The notes beneath the pieces are model-generated. The model saw only the letters and a program-made list of their open reading frames with translations, was not told where the DNA came from and searched no databases. From the NCBI RefSeq assembly GCF_010183535.1, contig NC_071332.1, forward strand, positions 7,812,001 through 7,876,000: a DNA stretch of 64,000 nucleotides, written 5' to 3'. Position 1 is the first letter of the stretch; every line of letters begins with the position of its first letter. The position numbers and the translations under genes were made by a program. The DNA comes from Caenorhabditis remanei. Its lineage: Eukaryota > Nematoda > Chromadorea > Rhabditida > Rhabditidae. Positions 23,101 through 32,924 of the stretch are shown here, one piece after another.

Positions 23101-25316
23101 TGAGAAATGGTACTTCGATGTGAGTTGTGTGCATTCTGATTCCAATAGTTATTAAAAAATCTCAGCAATCATCTGGAGACTGCACATCATTTTGGTGGGA
23201 TGGCTGCACATCATCTTCCCAGAATATCTTCCCAGATGAAAAGTCATGCACTTCGAACTGCAAGCATCCTGGATTCGAAATCTCTTCCAAACTCGCATCG
23301 GAAGATTCTAAATTCAGATGTCTCGAGCCAGTGGAAATTGGAAATTGTCAAGAGACGTAATAGCTTTAAAGTTTCTCATCTAGTGATATAACTGTTCTAT
23401 TTTCAGATATCCTGCGTTCTACTATGACCGAAATTCTCGAAGCTGCAGACCATTTGCCTATTCTGGTTGTGGAGGAAATTCCAATCGGTTCATGACAGTT
23501 TCTCAATGTGAAAACTTATGTTTTGCTTTTAACTCTATGAACGAGGCAGAAGTTGATTGTCATCTTCCAATGCACATTGGATACGGAAAGAATGAGGATA
23601 GTTGTCTGCCACAGGCTGGATTCAGATTCTATTATGACAGAGATTATGGCAAGTTTCCAATAGAAAAACATTTCAATTCTATGTTTTTTTTCAGGAAAAT
23701 GCTCTCAAATGTGGTATTTGGGATGTGGTGGTAATGCGAACAACTTCTACTCCTATGAAATCTGTCAACGGACATGCTCTCAATCCAATCAGCCCAGAGA
23801 ACTCGAACGAAAGACACGAGCAAGCAGCGAGGGTAGGCCAAAGTTTGGAATTCGCAAGATCCGTGCTAAAGTTCAACAACTTTGATGACATTCTTTTTTC
23901 TAATTTCACCCTTTTTGAATCTCTCTCACTTTCTGATCTTTGAAATTTTCCCGGTTGTGTGACCGTTTTCTTTCCATTTCCTTCTTTTCTGTTTTTGTAT
24001 GTCTGTCATTTCAGTTTGCTCCACTTTTTGAGCTTCTACTAACCAACATTCGTATTTTTCCGTTTGGTCTTTTTGAATAAAAGATTTTCAATAAGAATGG
24101 ACTGATTGAAGTGACAATAACATGCAGAACAGGAAAGGCATTCAAGAAATAAAGACATTGAAATGTGTTACAGTATGCTTCGAAGCACCAGGAGACAAAG
24201 GAATTTGTGGGAGAAATTCCAGTACACATCCACTACAGAGATGGACGTACGGTGCTCAAAAATGTTCTGCTTTTACTTATTCCGGATGTGGAGGAAATCG
24301 TAATCGGTTCGCATCTCTCGATCTTTGTGAGAAGACATGCAAAGGTCTTCTGAATAGTAATGATCCCCGTAAGTCTGCATTCTAAATTTTCAAAATCTCT
24401 TTCGGAATTCAGGAATCTGTTCATTTCCTCCCGACTGGGGATCGTGTAACCAACTCCGATACGTATGGTTCTACAACTTGACACGTGGAACATGTGATCA
24501 ATTCTTATACGGAGGTTGTGGTGGGAATCCGAACAGATTCGATACATTTGAGATTTGTCAGAAGGCATGTGAGGTGACTGGAACAGATCCGTGCATGGAG
24601 TCTCTTGACAGAGGAAGTTGGTGTGAAGCCATGTCGAATCGATATTACTTTAATAAAAGAGCCAAGCAATGCAAAGGATTTCACTACACGGGATGTGGTA
24701 AAAGTGGAAACAATTTTGAGACAAAAGAGGAATGTCAAACTAAATGCGAAAAACGATTCCCTCGTGCAGCACCTGCAAAGAAGAAAACGAAAGTAAAGTT
24801 GCCAGTCGGATGTGAGTCCTAATAACAATGTGAATCGAAAAAAAACTGAATTGTTTCCAGATTCCGGATCCAAACCAAAAGACAAAACTCCTATGTTACG
24901 ACATATTAATCTGAATGGATTCAATCAGACCTACTTCAAGTCGGATCCGAAATGGATGGACTATAGTTCATGTTACGGATACAGGTATTCAAATCTCTAG
25001 AGTTAAACACGTCTGTTCTCATTACAGGTACAATGTTTCCGGGCGCGACACCGTTTTGAATGTTCATTACTGTGCAATACAAGGATCATCTGACTGCATC
25101 AGTGAGAGCTACCGTACCACGGAAGGAGAAGAATATTGTAATATCCTAAGACCATTTCTTCGAGGACAGAATCTCTATTCTTTTTACTTTGGTCTAGATT
25201 CAGTGAACCCATTGTACCGTCCAAAAGATGGACTCTCGGGTAGAATTCAGCGGAAGAATGAGACAATAGCAGCAGTTCTTGTGCTCAAAGCAAACCAGTG
25301 CCATGAAATTTGTTAG
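17117..25316 (+). CDS. Giant secreted protein with 15 Kunitz domains and an EGF region
   Basis: Probable extracellular or cuticle protein of the nematode multi-Kunitz protease-inhibitor type. C. elegans MLT-11 is a known example, but I cannot say this is its orthologue. Twenty-seven exons, beginning 17117-17263, 17491-17579 and 17629-17848 and ending 24861-24984 and 25028-25316, join in frame to 2,043 residues. It starts with a signal peptide ([14 protein letters not shown]). Kunitz 1 lies at about 17255-17690 and is followed by EGF-like and calcium-binding EGF modules ([17 protein letters not shown], 18378-18490). Kunitz 2-10 (18500-23280) are interspersed with Thr/Glu-rich linkers, and Kunitz 11-15 run 23318-24750. 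The last part ends in HEIC. Exon 22 ends in a GC donor (23649). A retained-intron isoform is possible at 23833. Most domains lack Lys/Arg at P1. Confidence 0.85.
23833..24081 (+). terminator. Alternative 3' end: retained intron with stop and poly-A signal
   Basis: If the donor at 23833 is not used, the frame stays open for another 17 codons to TGA at 23883-23885. AATAAA follows at 24076-24081, before the regular acceptor at 24173. This would give a secreted isoform of about 1,725 residues with 12 Kunitz domains. The intron (341 nt) is several times longer than its neighbours, as expected if it contains a 3' UTR. Confidence 0.5.
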
Positions 25317-25327
25317 AACGTTTTAAT

Positions 25328-25333
25328 AATAAA
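25328..25333 (+). terminator. Polyadenylation signal of the multi-Kunitz gene
   Basis: AATAAA 11 bp after the stop codon, a compact 3' UTR typical of nematodes. Confidence 0.7.
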
Positions 25334-25335
25334 AA

Positions 25336-25341
25336 TTTATT
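25336..25341 (-). terminator. Polyadenylation signal of the patched-related gene
   Basis: TTTATT on the plus strand (AATAAA on minus), about 63 bp beyond the patched-related stop. It lies a few bases from the opposite-strand signal, so the two mature 3' ends probably overlap. Confidence 0.6.
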
Positions 25342-25403
25342 TGATTTGTTGAATCTAAAACCCGCATTCCATGAAACAAAACAAAATCTCTAAATCCTAA
25401 AAG

Positions 25404-28400
25404 TCAGTGAGGATGAGTGGGAACATGTGCCTTGGCATTAGTTGCGAAGGACCTTATGATTATTGGGAGAATGATAAGTCCGTGGAAGAAACCGGTAGCA
25501 ACAACAAGTACACTCGTTCGAGCAAACATTCGAACTGCAGATGATGGGACCATTAACATGACAACAATCGCAAGAAGTGTAGATGACCCAGCCTGGACGA
25601 CTGGCCACCCGATTGCACCCATTGCATCTTTTATCCTTTCATCAGGGTCAGAGTGCTCAGAACGGTAAATTCTATAACCGACGTGGGTTGCAAAGTCGAT
25701 ACATTGTCCAATTGACATCTGAAATCCCTTGATTAAATTAATTGTGTAAAAAATCGTGAACACAACACGTGTTCTAAAATAATAACCAACCAAAATATTG
25801 ACAACAGTAGTTGGATCCAAGTCAGCTCCCCACAAAGAGAGGAATCCGGCCGTTCCAATATCCATAGAAATCAGAGTACAAACAACCCAGAAAACAATTG
25901 AAGACTCAGCAATAAACAGAATGCAGACTGGAAATTACTCATATTTTCTAGATTGTTATCGAAGAAAACTAACTAACCAGTGATCAAAGTCAAGATAGCT
26001 GTTCCGAGAGATGATAGAATTGTTGATTGCAATTCCAACATTTGGTCACTATAAAAGTTGTTTTCATCAAAGACAAGAGCTTCGAATTCTGGATATTTTG
26101 ATGTAATATTTCTCCAAGTCAGAAGAAGTGATGTTCTGACATTCCAGTCGGATATTTTGAATGCTGTTGTGAATACGAACTTCTCAACTTTGGTACCTCC
26201 CTGAAACATGAAGAGAATATTTTAGAAAAAAAATTAATCAACACTCACTTTAGAATTTTTATCGGGCGTATCCCAAACCAGATCAGTATCCCAATGGCTG
26301 TTGAATGAGACTTGAAGAAAAGACTTCAGAGTTTCATAAAACCTGAGATTTCATATTTACACGGATATCAAAAACTAACTCACTTAGAATCATCCTGGAA
26401 GAAAAATTGGCGATAATTGTTAAACTCAGAAAGCCAAAAATTGGTTGAGTTTGGACCCATGGAATATGGAGTTGATTCTAGTTCATGCACCATTTGAAGC
26501 ATCCTCTCGACCTACAAGCAGACCGTTTTTCTGACTTTCATTCATATTTTAGATACCTTCTCAGGATTTTTGCTGAAATCCGGAGCGTTGTTCACGTATA
26601 TTCTTCCAATCAATCCTTCTGCCCAGATCTTCTTTTCAGCCAGATGGAGATATGGAATCAATGGAGAGTCATCTACAACCAGACGGGATGGTGTTAAATT
26701 AGGTATTAGTTGTGAGCATCCATAGAATGAAACAGCGATGTAGACTACATACAATATCAGCTAAAAATATTTTTCTTACTGAAATCCCGAACTGAAACAC
26801 TTACCATAACAATTCTGACAGAAGGACGACATATAAACGGTGCAAAAATGTTCTCGAAGAAGTATCTCGTGGGAGATATCGCCTGTTCACTCTTTCCTTT
26901 CTCGATTTCCGCTCTGTCACACCGTTTCCACACATAAACACAATGATATCCAGCTGCTTCTCTTTTTGCACCCATTGCCATGACTGCAGCAAAGAAAGTC
27001 AATTGATAAAACCAATCAAACATGATAGCAACACAGATAAATTTGCAGAAAATTGCGATGGCTGGAGTTGTTGAATAAGTACCAATTCCGAAAGAAAGAA
27101 CCGATGTAATTGAAGTCACTGTGATAGCACTTCCAGCTTCTGCTAATGCCAACGCCATTCGCTTTTCAGGTGAAAACGTTTTCTTTGTATCTTGCCAGGC
27201 TCCCAACATAACATAAACATCGTCTACTCCAATGGCCAGCGCAATGAAAGGCATTACAGTAACCTGATTTATAAAAGGAACTCCCAGAGCAAAAAGTAAG
27301 CCGAAAGCTGACACAATAGCCATTGATGATACAAGAATTCCGATCATAGCCTCGATTGGTTTTGATGTTACCCAGTTGTCGGTCATGCTGAAATCATTTG
27401 ATTGTTTTCAGAGAGAAACATTGCGAAGCTCACCATGAAGCTACAGTAAAACAAAGTAGAAGAAGTACAGTGAGTGAAATGAAAGGCATTGTGTATGTTG
27501 CGTTTTTTTGCATTTCGTCCTGTAAGAAATATATTTTTGTAATGTAAAACATTGTTTGGCATACCTTCAAAATAGACAAACTGAACATAGAAGTATCGAA
27601 AGCGTCTTGATTATCTAGTACAGCAGTCAGTGCTTGCTCGAAAATTTTTGACATTTCCTCGGAAGTGTGCTACAATTTTTCTTGGTTTTCAGTTGAGTCT
27701 GATCTGGCTTACCTCATTGTATGCCGGAATCTGATAGACAAAATGAACCATATCAATGTATTGAATTCCTAATGGACCGCCTGTTTTTACTCCATAAAAA
27801 TGAGTTGGCAGGAAGAATTTATTGTCGAAGAACTTCATTGTTGGGTATTCGATTTTAATTCGAGGGTCTTTGCGGAGCTGAGAAATTTTTTTGGGAGAAT
27901 GCTATAGAAAAATATAATTACCTTTTCACTCCAAAATGTGTCAAGAAAAATGGTAGCAATAGTGTTGCTGAGTTCACATTGCTTCATTCTCGAACAAACT
28001 TCTTTTCCAAAATTGATCTACAAAAACTCGATGCAGCGAGAACATTTCAGACGAAAAACTTACAACTTTTCCATCCACCTGTATTTCCATCTTTTCCAGT
28101 ACATACTTGTTCAATTGAATCAGTTTTTGTGCTAAATCTTTTTTGAGCAAATTCTTGTCTTCTGATTTAGTTTGAATGGTGATAGAGACGAATGAGCTGA
28201 AATCAATATATACAGAATCGTCCATATATGATTAAACTAGACTTACTTATTTTTTGAATCTCCACTGAAATCTTTGTGGACTTGATATTCAACACGAGAA
28301 AGTGAAAGTTCCGGGGAGTATAAGAATCGCAAATCATCCTGAATTTCTCATTTATCCTATTACGGAACGGAGTGCCATCAACAACAAAACTCACTTCAGT

Positions 28401-28556
28401 TCGCATATTTAGTACTCCAAATGAGAAGATTATGGTGAGAATGAGAGGTCCTAGTGTGAAAAGACGGGGACTTCGGCATATGATTAATCCATATTGATAG
28501 AAACAATTGGCTAGGAAATCTTGGAATAAACCAAGGGGATTCCGAAGAAATCCCAT
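25404..28556 (-). CDS. Patched-related (PTR) membrane protein with sterol-sensing domain
   Basis: RND-superfamily transporter-like protein of the nematode ptr family, associated in C. elegans with molting, secretion and apical membrane traffic. Fourteen exons on the minus strand: 28395-28556, 28247-28338, 28064-28196, 27922-28017, 27713-27877, 27565-27669, 27434-27519, 26805-27387, 26557-26760, 26384-26511, 26249-26342, 25978-26200, 25791-25927 and 25404-25718. They join to 840 residues. The extracellular loop opens with LYSPELSLSRVEYQVHKDFS. The sterol-sensing-domain region lies in 26805-27387 and includes the RND-type acidic pair GVDDVYVM. The last exon holds QCIDFATHVGYR and the final helices. 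The 56-nt segment 28339-28394 is open in frame but is an intron: only its removal restores the family sequence. Convergent with the multi-Kunitz gene. Confidence 0.88.
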
Positions 28557-30218
28557 TTTGAGAAAATCTGAAATTCCTCAAACACGTGGCTGTTTAACAA
28601 AAAAGTGAGAGAAAGAACATAAAAATAACAAGCAGAGGATTTAGTTCAAAGGTAGCGCAAAACTTTTTGTGGACTGTGAGAAGCAAATAGTGAGGAGACG
28701 ATAGGAGACGCGGGAAAGATTGGAAAAAGGAGAGGGTGTGACCTTGTTTCTGCTGGATTGAGTAGTGGAATGGAGACGTCAGACATACGAATCTCCCGGA
28801 TGACGACCAGGGAGACACAGGCGCGAAACTGAGAGGAAGACCGCCCGACGTATGGTAATTGGCGTTCGGAAGAACGAAGAGAAAACGGAAAATGTACGCG
28901 CATCCTGACACGATGAGAAGTGATCGATGGACGTTGCAGATATCGGAGACGGCGGGAGAGGAAAAGATGAGGCGTGATGTAGCAGGAGAAGAACAATCAG
29001 CTTCTTCTTGTTCTTCTTCTGTGTATAAAAACTGAGTCATTGATAGCTGTGAGATGACGACAGTTTTAGGAGATAAAAACGCGAGGAAAAGAATCTGTGG
29101 TTTGATTTCGATTCTGACTTGCGGGGACATGATCGACAAGCTGATTCAAAAACATTGTAGCGGGGAAGTGATCGTCTCACTACAGTATCTATAAAAAATT
29201 TCAGATACTCAACCACTTCGTTTTTCAATTGCAAAATATTATTTAATTTTTTATCAAATAGATTATTTCCATTTCCTTTGTTCATTTGTATCAACTAATT
29301 TCTTATGTCTAAATAAAGTGTGTTTTGACTTTCAGTTATCTTATTATTCTTCAAAAAACGGTCACCGGATCTATACCCCCGTTTTTTAATTTCCGACCAT
29401 GTAGCTTATGAACAGCAGTGTTTTGATTTCTCAAACTCCTTCGCTTCTTATTTTTTCTTTTATTTTTCTCTTTTGCTGCTATCAGCCTCAATTCATCGGT
29501 AAATGAATAATTATGACAGTATTTATTACGTTTATTTTTTCCTCGTTTTGCGCGTCAATCAACGGATCTTTTATTGTAAATTCAAACGTAGTGAAATCAA
29601 AAAAGAAGTTGTTAATCCGCGTGAAGAGGCGGTTCATATTGTGAAAATGTGTTTTGAAATTGAGATACATGTTTTGAGTCATGAAAATATTCACACGTCA
29701 ATCCCTCAATTGTTTCATCTGGTTATAAAGAAAGTTTTTAAACTTCTCAGAGCCTTCTTGGGTTTCAGTTTTCTGTGTTTTCTGTCTTCTTCATATTTTT
29801 CAGTGGTGTTTCAGCATGTTGATTATTTTTCTGGTATGTAGAAAGGCTCATTAGAAAAGAGATTCACGAGAAAATCAGAATCATGCGCAATCTGTCCTTG
29901 TTTTTGTATGTCGAATTCTACTCCCATTTTGCTCATTACGATAATATCTTACGTGTAGATATTCCCCCTAATTCTGTCTAGGTCATAGTCCTTTTTGTCA
30001 AAAACAAACCACACTTTTTTTGTGTTCTCATTACTTCGCTTTCCAATATTGTATCTGAATCTTTGCTCTTATTTTTCTGTCTAGTGAACGTTTGATTTCT
30101 AACATCTCTTGAATCATACTAAATGATCACCTACTTTTTGTATTTTTATCAATCAGAACGACACACGCATTAGACCGCAACTGATTTTCTTCATCTTTCT
30201 CTTCATTTATTACAAACC
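28557..30218. other. Intergenic between the patched-related gene and the srx cluster
   Basis: Upstream regions of two divergent genes. Open frames at 28594-29139 (minus) and 29503-29841 (plus) have no recognisable domain and no consistent splice structure. No RNA gene or repeat was recognised. Confidence 0.4.
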
Positions 30219-31100
30219 ATGCCATTCAGCATGCTCCTCAACGACATCCAGCTCACTGGGCTCGTCTTGTTTCCAGTTGCATTACTTGGAACAGTTTTCA
30301 ACTGGACTGCAGTTTTTGTCATCCATAAACTGCAATCATTCAGACAATCATTTGGGTATCTCTCTTCCGGTCAAGCGTTTGCCGATGCTATCCATTCTAC
30401 GTTTTTCATGATTTATTTCTGTCCAATGGTCATATCGTAAGTTTAGTCTTCTGAAGAATCGGGTCTTTTTGGTTAACATCATTCCGAGTGAGAGCACAAT
30501 CTACAATATCGATCACAACTTTATGAAAACACAAATCGTTGAAAACGTAATCAAAGAAACTGTACATCTAAATTCTTTTTTCAGAGGGAGCGAATTCTTA
30601 ACCGAGTATTCCAAGCACTGCGGTTTTATTCTGCTGTTCAGCTACGAGTTATCTGTTCAAATCCATCTTGTGATCTCTCTGAATCGCTTTTTCGCGGCGT
30701 GGGCTCCGTATCGTTACAAGATAATGTTCAGCAATCGGAACACAAAAATACTTATTGTAATTGTGCTTATTCTCACACTTATCTCCTCTTTTACCTTCTA
30801 TGAAGTGATGTGCTCTCTTGAGTACAGTCAAAAAACTGGATTCTTCTTCTTCACCGACACTCCACTCTGTAATGCAATTGGTTGGTACGCCGACTTCTGC
30901 AAGTACTTCACTATCATCATAATCATTGTGATTTTGGACATATCCACAGTTCTCAAAGTGCGAAGTATAAACAAAAAAGTAAAACAATCCAGATAATCTT
31001 GTGGAATTTTCTGAAAGCTCTCTCATTCAGGTCCAAACAAGTGTGGATTTGCAAACTACTCACAGAATGTCTATCAGAGAAATCAACTTCTTGAAGCAAA

Positions 31101-31105
31101 CAATC
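31101..31105 (+). repeat. Target-site duplication, left copy (CAATC)
   Basis: CAATC directly precedes the TG of the left LTR and is repeated directly after the CA of the right LTR at 36306-36310. Confidence 0.9.
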
Positions 31106-31635
31106 TGTCGCGGAATTAATAAGGTCTTAATTCACGACCTCACAAACACATCAAAGCCACACCGAATCCCTCACCGATTCCCATAATCTCCTAAGAGGAC
31201 AACACACTTTATTATACAATGCTCTATCCCGAACTACGTGACCCGTGACCCTCCCTCCTTGGACTTCTCCATTCTGCCATCCCGTGCTACTTCCGTGACC
31301 TTGACCTTCGATGTCCCGCCGATAACGATCTGCTCTACTTTCGTCTGCATAAAAGGAAGCCGGAAAGCCAGTCAAAGCACTCTTGCTCTCTACGAGCCCG
31401 CCGTTCACTACACGTCAAACCCATCCGGATTGCCCGATGCCCTCGATTCCCGATATACCGTCTCCCGTCGATGGCTCCAGCATGGACGTGGATCCAGCGC
31501 CTCCAGCTCCATAGACCGCCGAGAAGAACCCAGTGAAGCCCTCTATTGGTTAGTAGTTCTTGTGTTAATAAAGTTGTGATCTGTTTACTATTGTTCTCGC
31601 CATTCTTCGCCAGCCGTCTGATAGACGGCGGCACA
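31106..31635 (+). repeat. 5' LTR of the BEL/Pao-type element
   Basis: 530 bp. It contains a TATA-like GCATAAAAGG at about 31348-31357 and AATAAA at 31567-31572. It opens with an imperfect palindrome (GTCGCGGAATTAA..TTAATTCACGAC). It differs from the right LTR at about 31277 (C versus A) and about 31513 (T versus A). Confidence 0.92.
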
Positions 31636-31650
31636 TGGTGCATCGACCGT
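31636..31650 (+). other. Primer-binding site, probably tRNA-Gly
   Basis: TGGTGCATCGACC directly follows the left LTR. The complement matches the 3' end of eukaryotic tRNA-Gly(GCC) with one mismatch, from my knowledge of that tRNA. The same 13 bases follow the LTR of the second element at 55134. Confidence 0.6.
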
Positions 31651-31846
31651 GGTATTCAACCCGTTGGTGGCGAGAATTTTAGTAGTACGGAGATCACTCA
31701 CGCTCACAGTGGTATCACTTCCACACTAACCCACATAGAGGGCAGTACAAGAGTCAAGAGTCACATACCCCGAACACCTGTCTACACCTACGCCACACGT
31801 TCAACACTTTCTTTCAGCTCCACAAGCTCCCAAGGAACCACGCAAG

Positions 31847-32293
31847 GTGACGGCTCCAATGGTCAACCGCCTGGTGGAGAAACTAGAGGAGGTCGACAAG
31901 AAGCTCGACATATGGATCAAGGCCGGGTCCAGACGTCCACACACACACACTACTGAAGACGGCAGCCTACCGAAGAAGATGCTCCCCCAATGCATCTTCT
32001 GCCACGGCCAACACACGGCGAACAGCTGCTCCGTTTACAAAACATCGGAAGCCCGTTGGGCACGTTTAGGCGTGCTCAACGGGTGCAGACACTGTGGCAG
32101 CACCCATCACCTACCGTCTAAGTGCTCCAAACGCGCAAGAAAGTGTTGGACTTGCGGAGACCCACATCTGAGCGCGATGTGCGTCTCCACCAATACCGCT
32201 GCACACCCACCATCCGCCGTCGACGAACCTTCAACGTCCGTCTACACTGCCCAGTCATCCATGTCAAACGCGTCGACAACAACCAATCATTAA
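31847..32293 (+). CDS. Retrotransposon ORF with three zinc knuckles
   Basis: 148-residue open frame. After a short coiled-coil-like start (VEKLEEVDKKLDIWIK) it contains three Cys/His clusters: CIFCHGQHTANSC, CRHCGSTHHLPSKC and CWTCGDPHLSAMC. This is the nucleocapsid-like zinc-knuckle region normally found C-terminal to Gag in Pao elements. Here it lies upstream of the Gag open frame and is separated from it by about 630 bp without coding potential, so the order is rearranged or two partial units have been joined. The true start may lie further upstream or the frame may be expressed by splicing. Confidence 0.6.
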   Translation: MTAPMVNRLVEKLEEVDKKLDIWIKAGSRRPHTHTTEDGSLPKKMLPQCIFCHGQHTANSCSVYKTSEARWARLGVLNGCRHCGSTHHLPSKCSKRARKCWTCGDPHLSAMCVSTNTAAHPPSAVDEPSTSVYTAQSSMSNASTTTNH

Positions 32294-32924
32294 GCCATCG
32301 AACTCTCGAACTCCATTCTAGTGACCTTTATACATCACGAATAAAACGCTTAAAGTGAATCACCTCTCTTTCCCCTTTCCTAGCAGGTAGCATAATGACA
32401 GCAACTCTATTACATATGGCACAATTCTGAACAATTACACCGTCTCCCTCATACTATTCCACTGAACCACTGCCTAGGCGTCTATTCAGAGCAGGCACAC
32501 TACCACACATGGGCTGCGCCAGTTAAGCGCACGCATATTCTTTACAGTATCTCGGTATATGTTGCGGAACTGCATAGACACGAGCACGACACCTTTTATA
32601 CACAACCTTGTTGGAAGTTACATAGATTCAGTTGTATCCAGACAATCCTGCCAAGGGCCCAACGGCAGCCAAAGAAGGATATAATGACCACTAGTAATTC
32701 AATGATTCTGCACACGTGACAAGATATACAAGTTCCAAGCTCGAAGAGCATACTACGGCTTGTCAATGAGCGCCATGGCCAGCTCATCAGAATTATTGGT
32801 CTCGAGAGACTTGGAAGCGTTCGCTTTCCGGAGATTCTGACACGTCTCTGACCCGTATACAAGAGGATAACCTCTAAGAGACGTTAATATACACTCGCGG
32901 GCTCGAATCTACGGTGATTCGAAT
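32294..32924 (+). other. Non-coding interior of the LTR element
   Basis: No sizeable plus-strand open frame. It could be a degenerate coding remnant or a leader carrying cis signals for the downstream Gag-integrase frame. Confidence 0.4.

Noticed and set aside
24127..24173. Alternative acceptor at 24127 for the Kunitz intron
   Set aside because: It is out of phase with the upstream donor at 23833, whereas 24173 joins in frame and reconstructs Kunitz 13.
26457..26697. Plus-strand frames across the patched-related gene
   Set aside because: Shadows of the minus-strand coding exons.
31238..31579. 113-codon frame in the 530-bp LTR, repeated at 35908
   Set aside because: LTR regulatory sequence duplicated at both ends of the element; no known domain.
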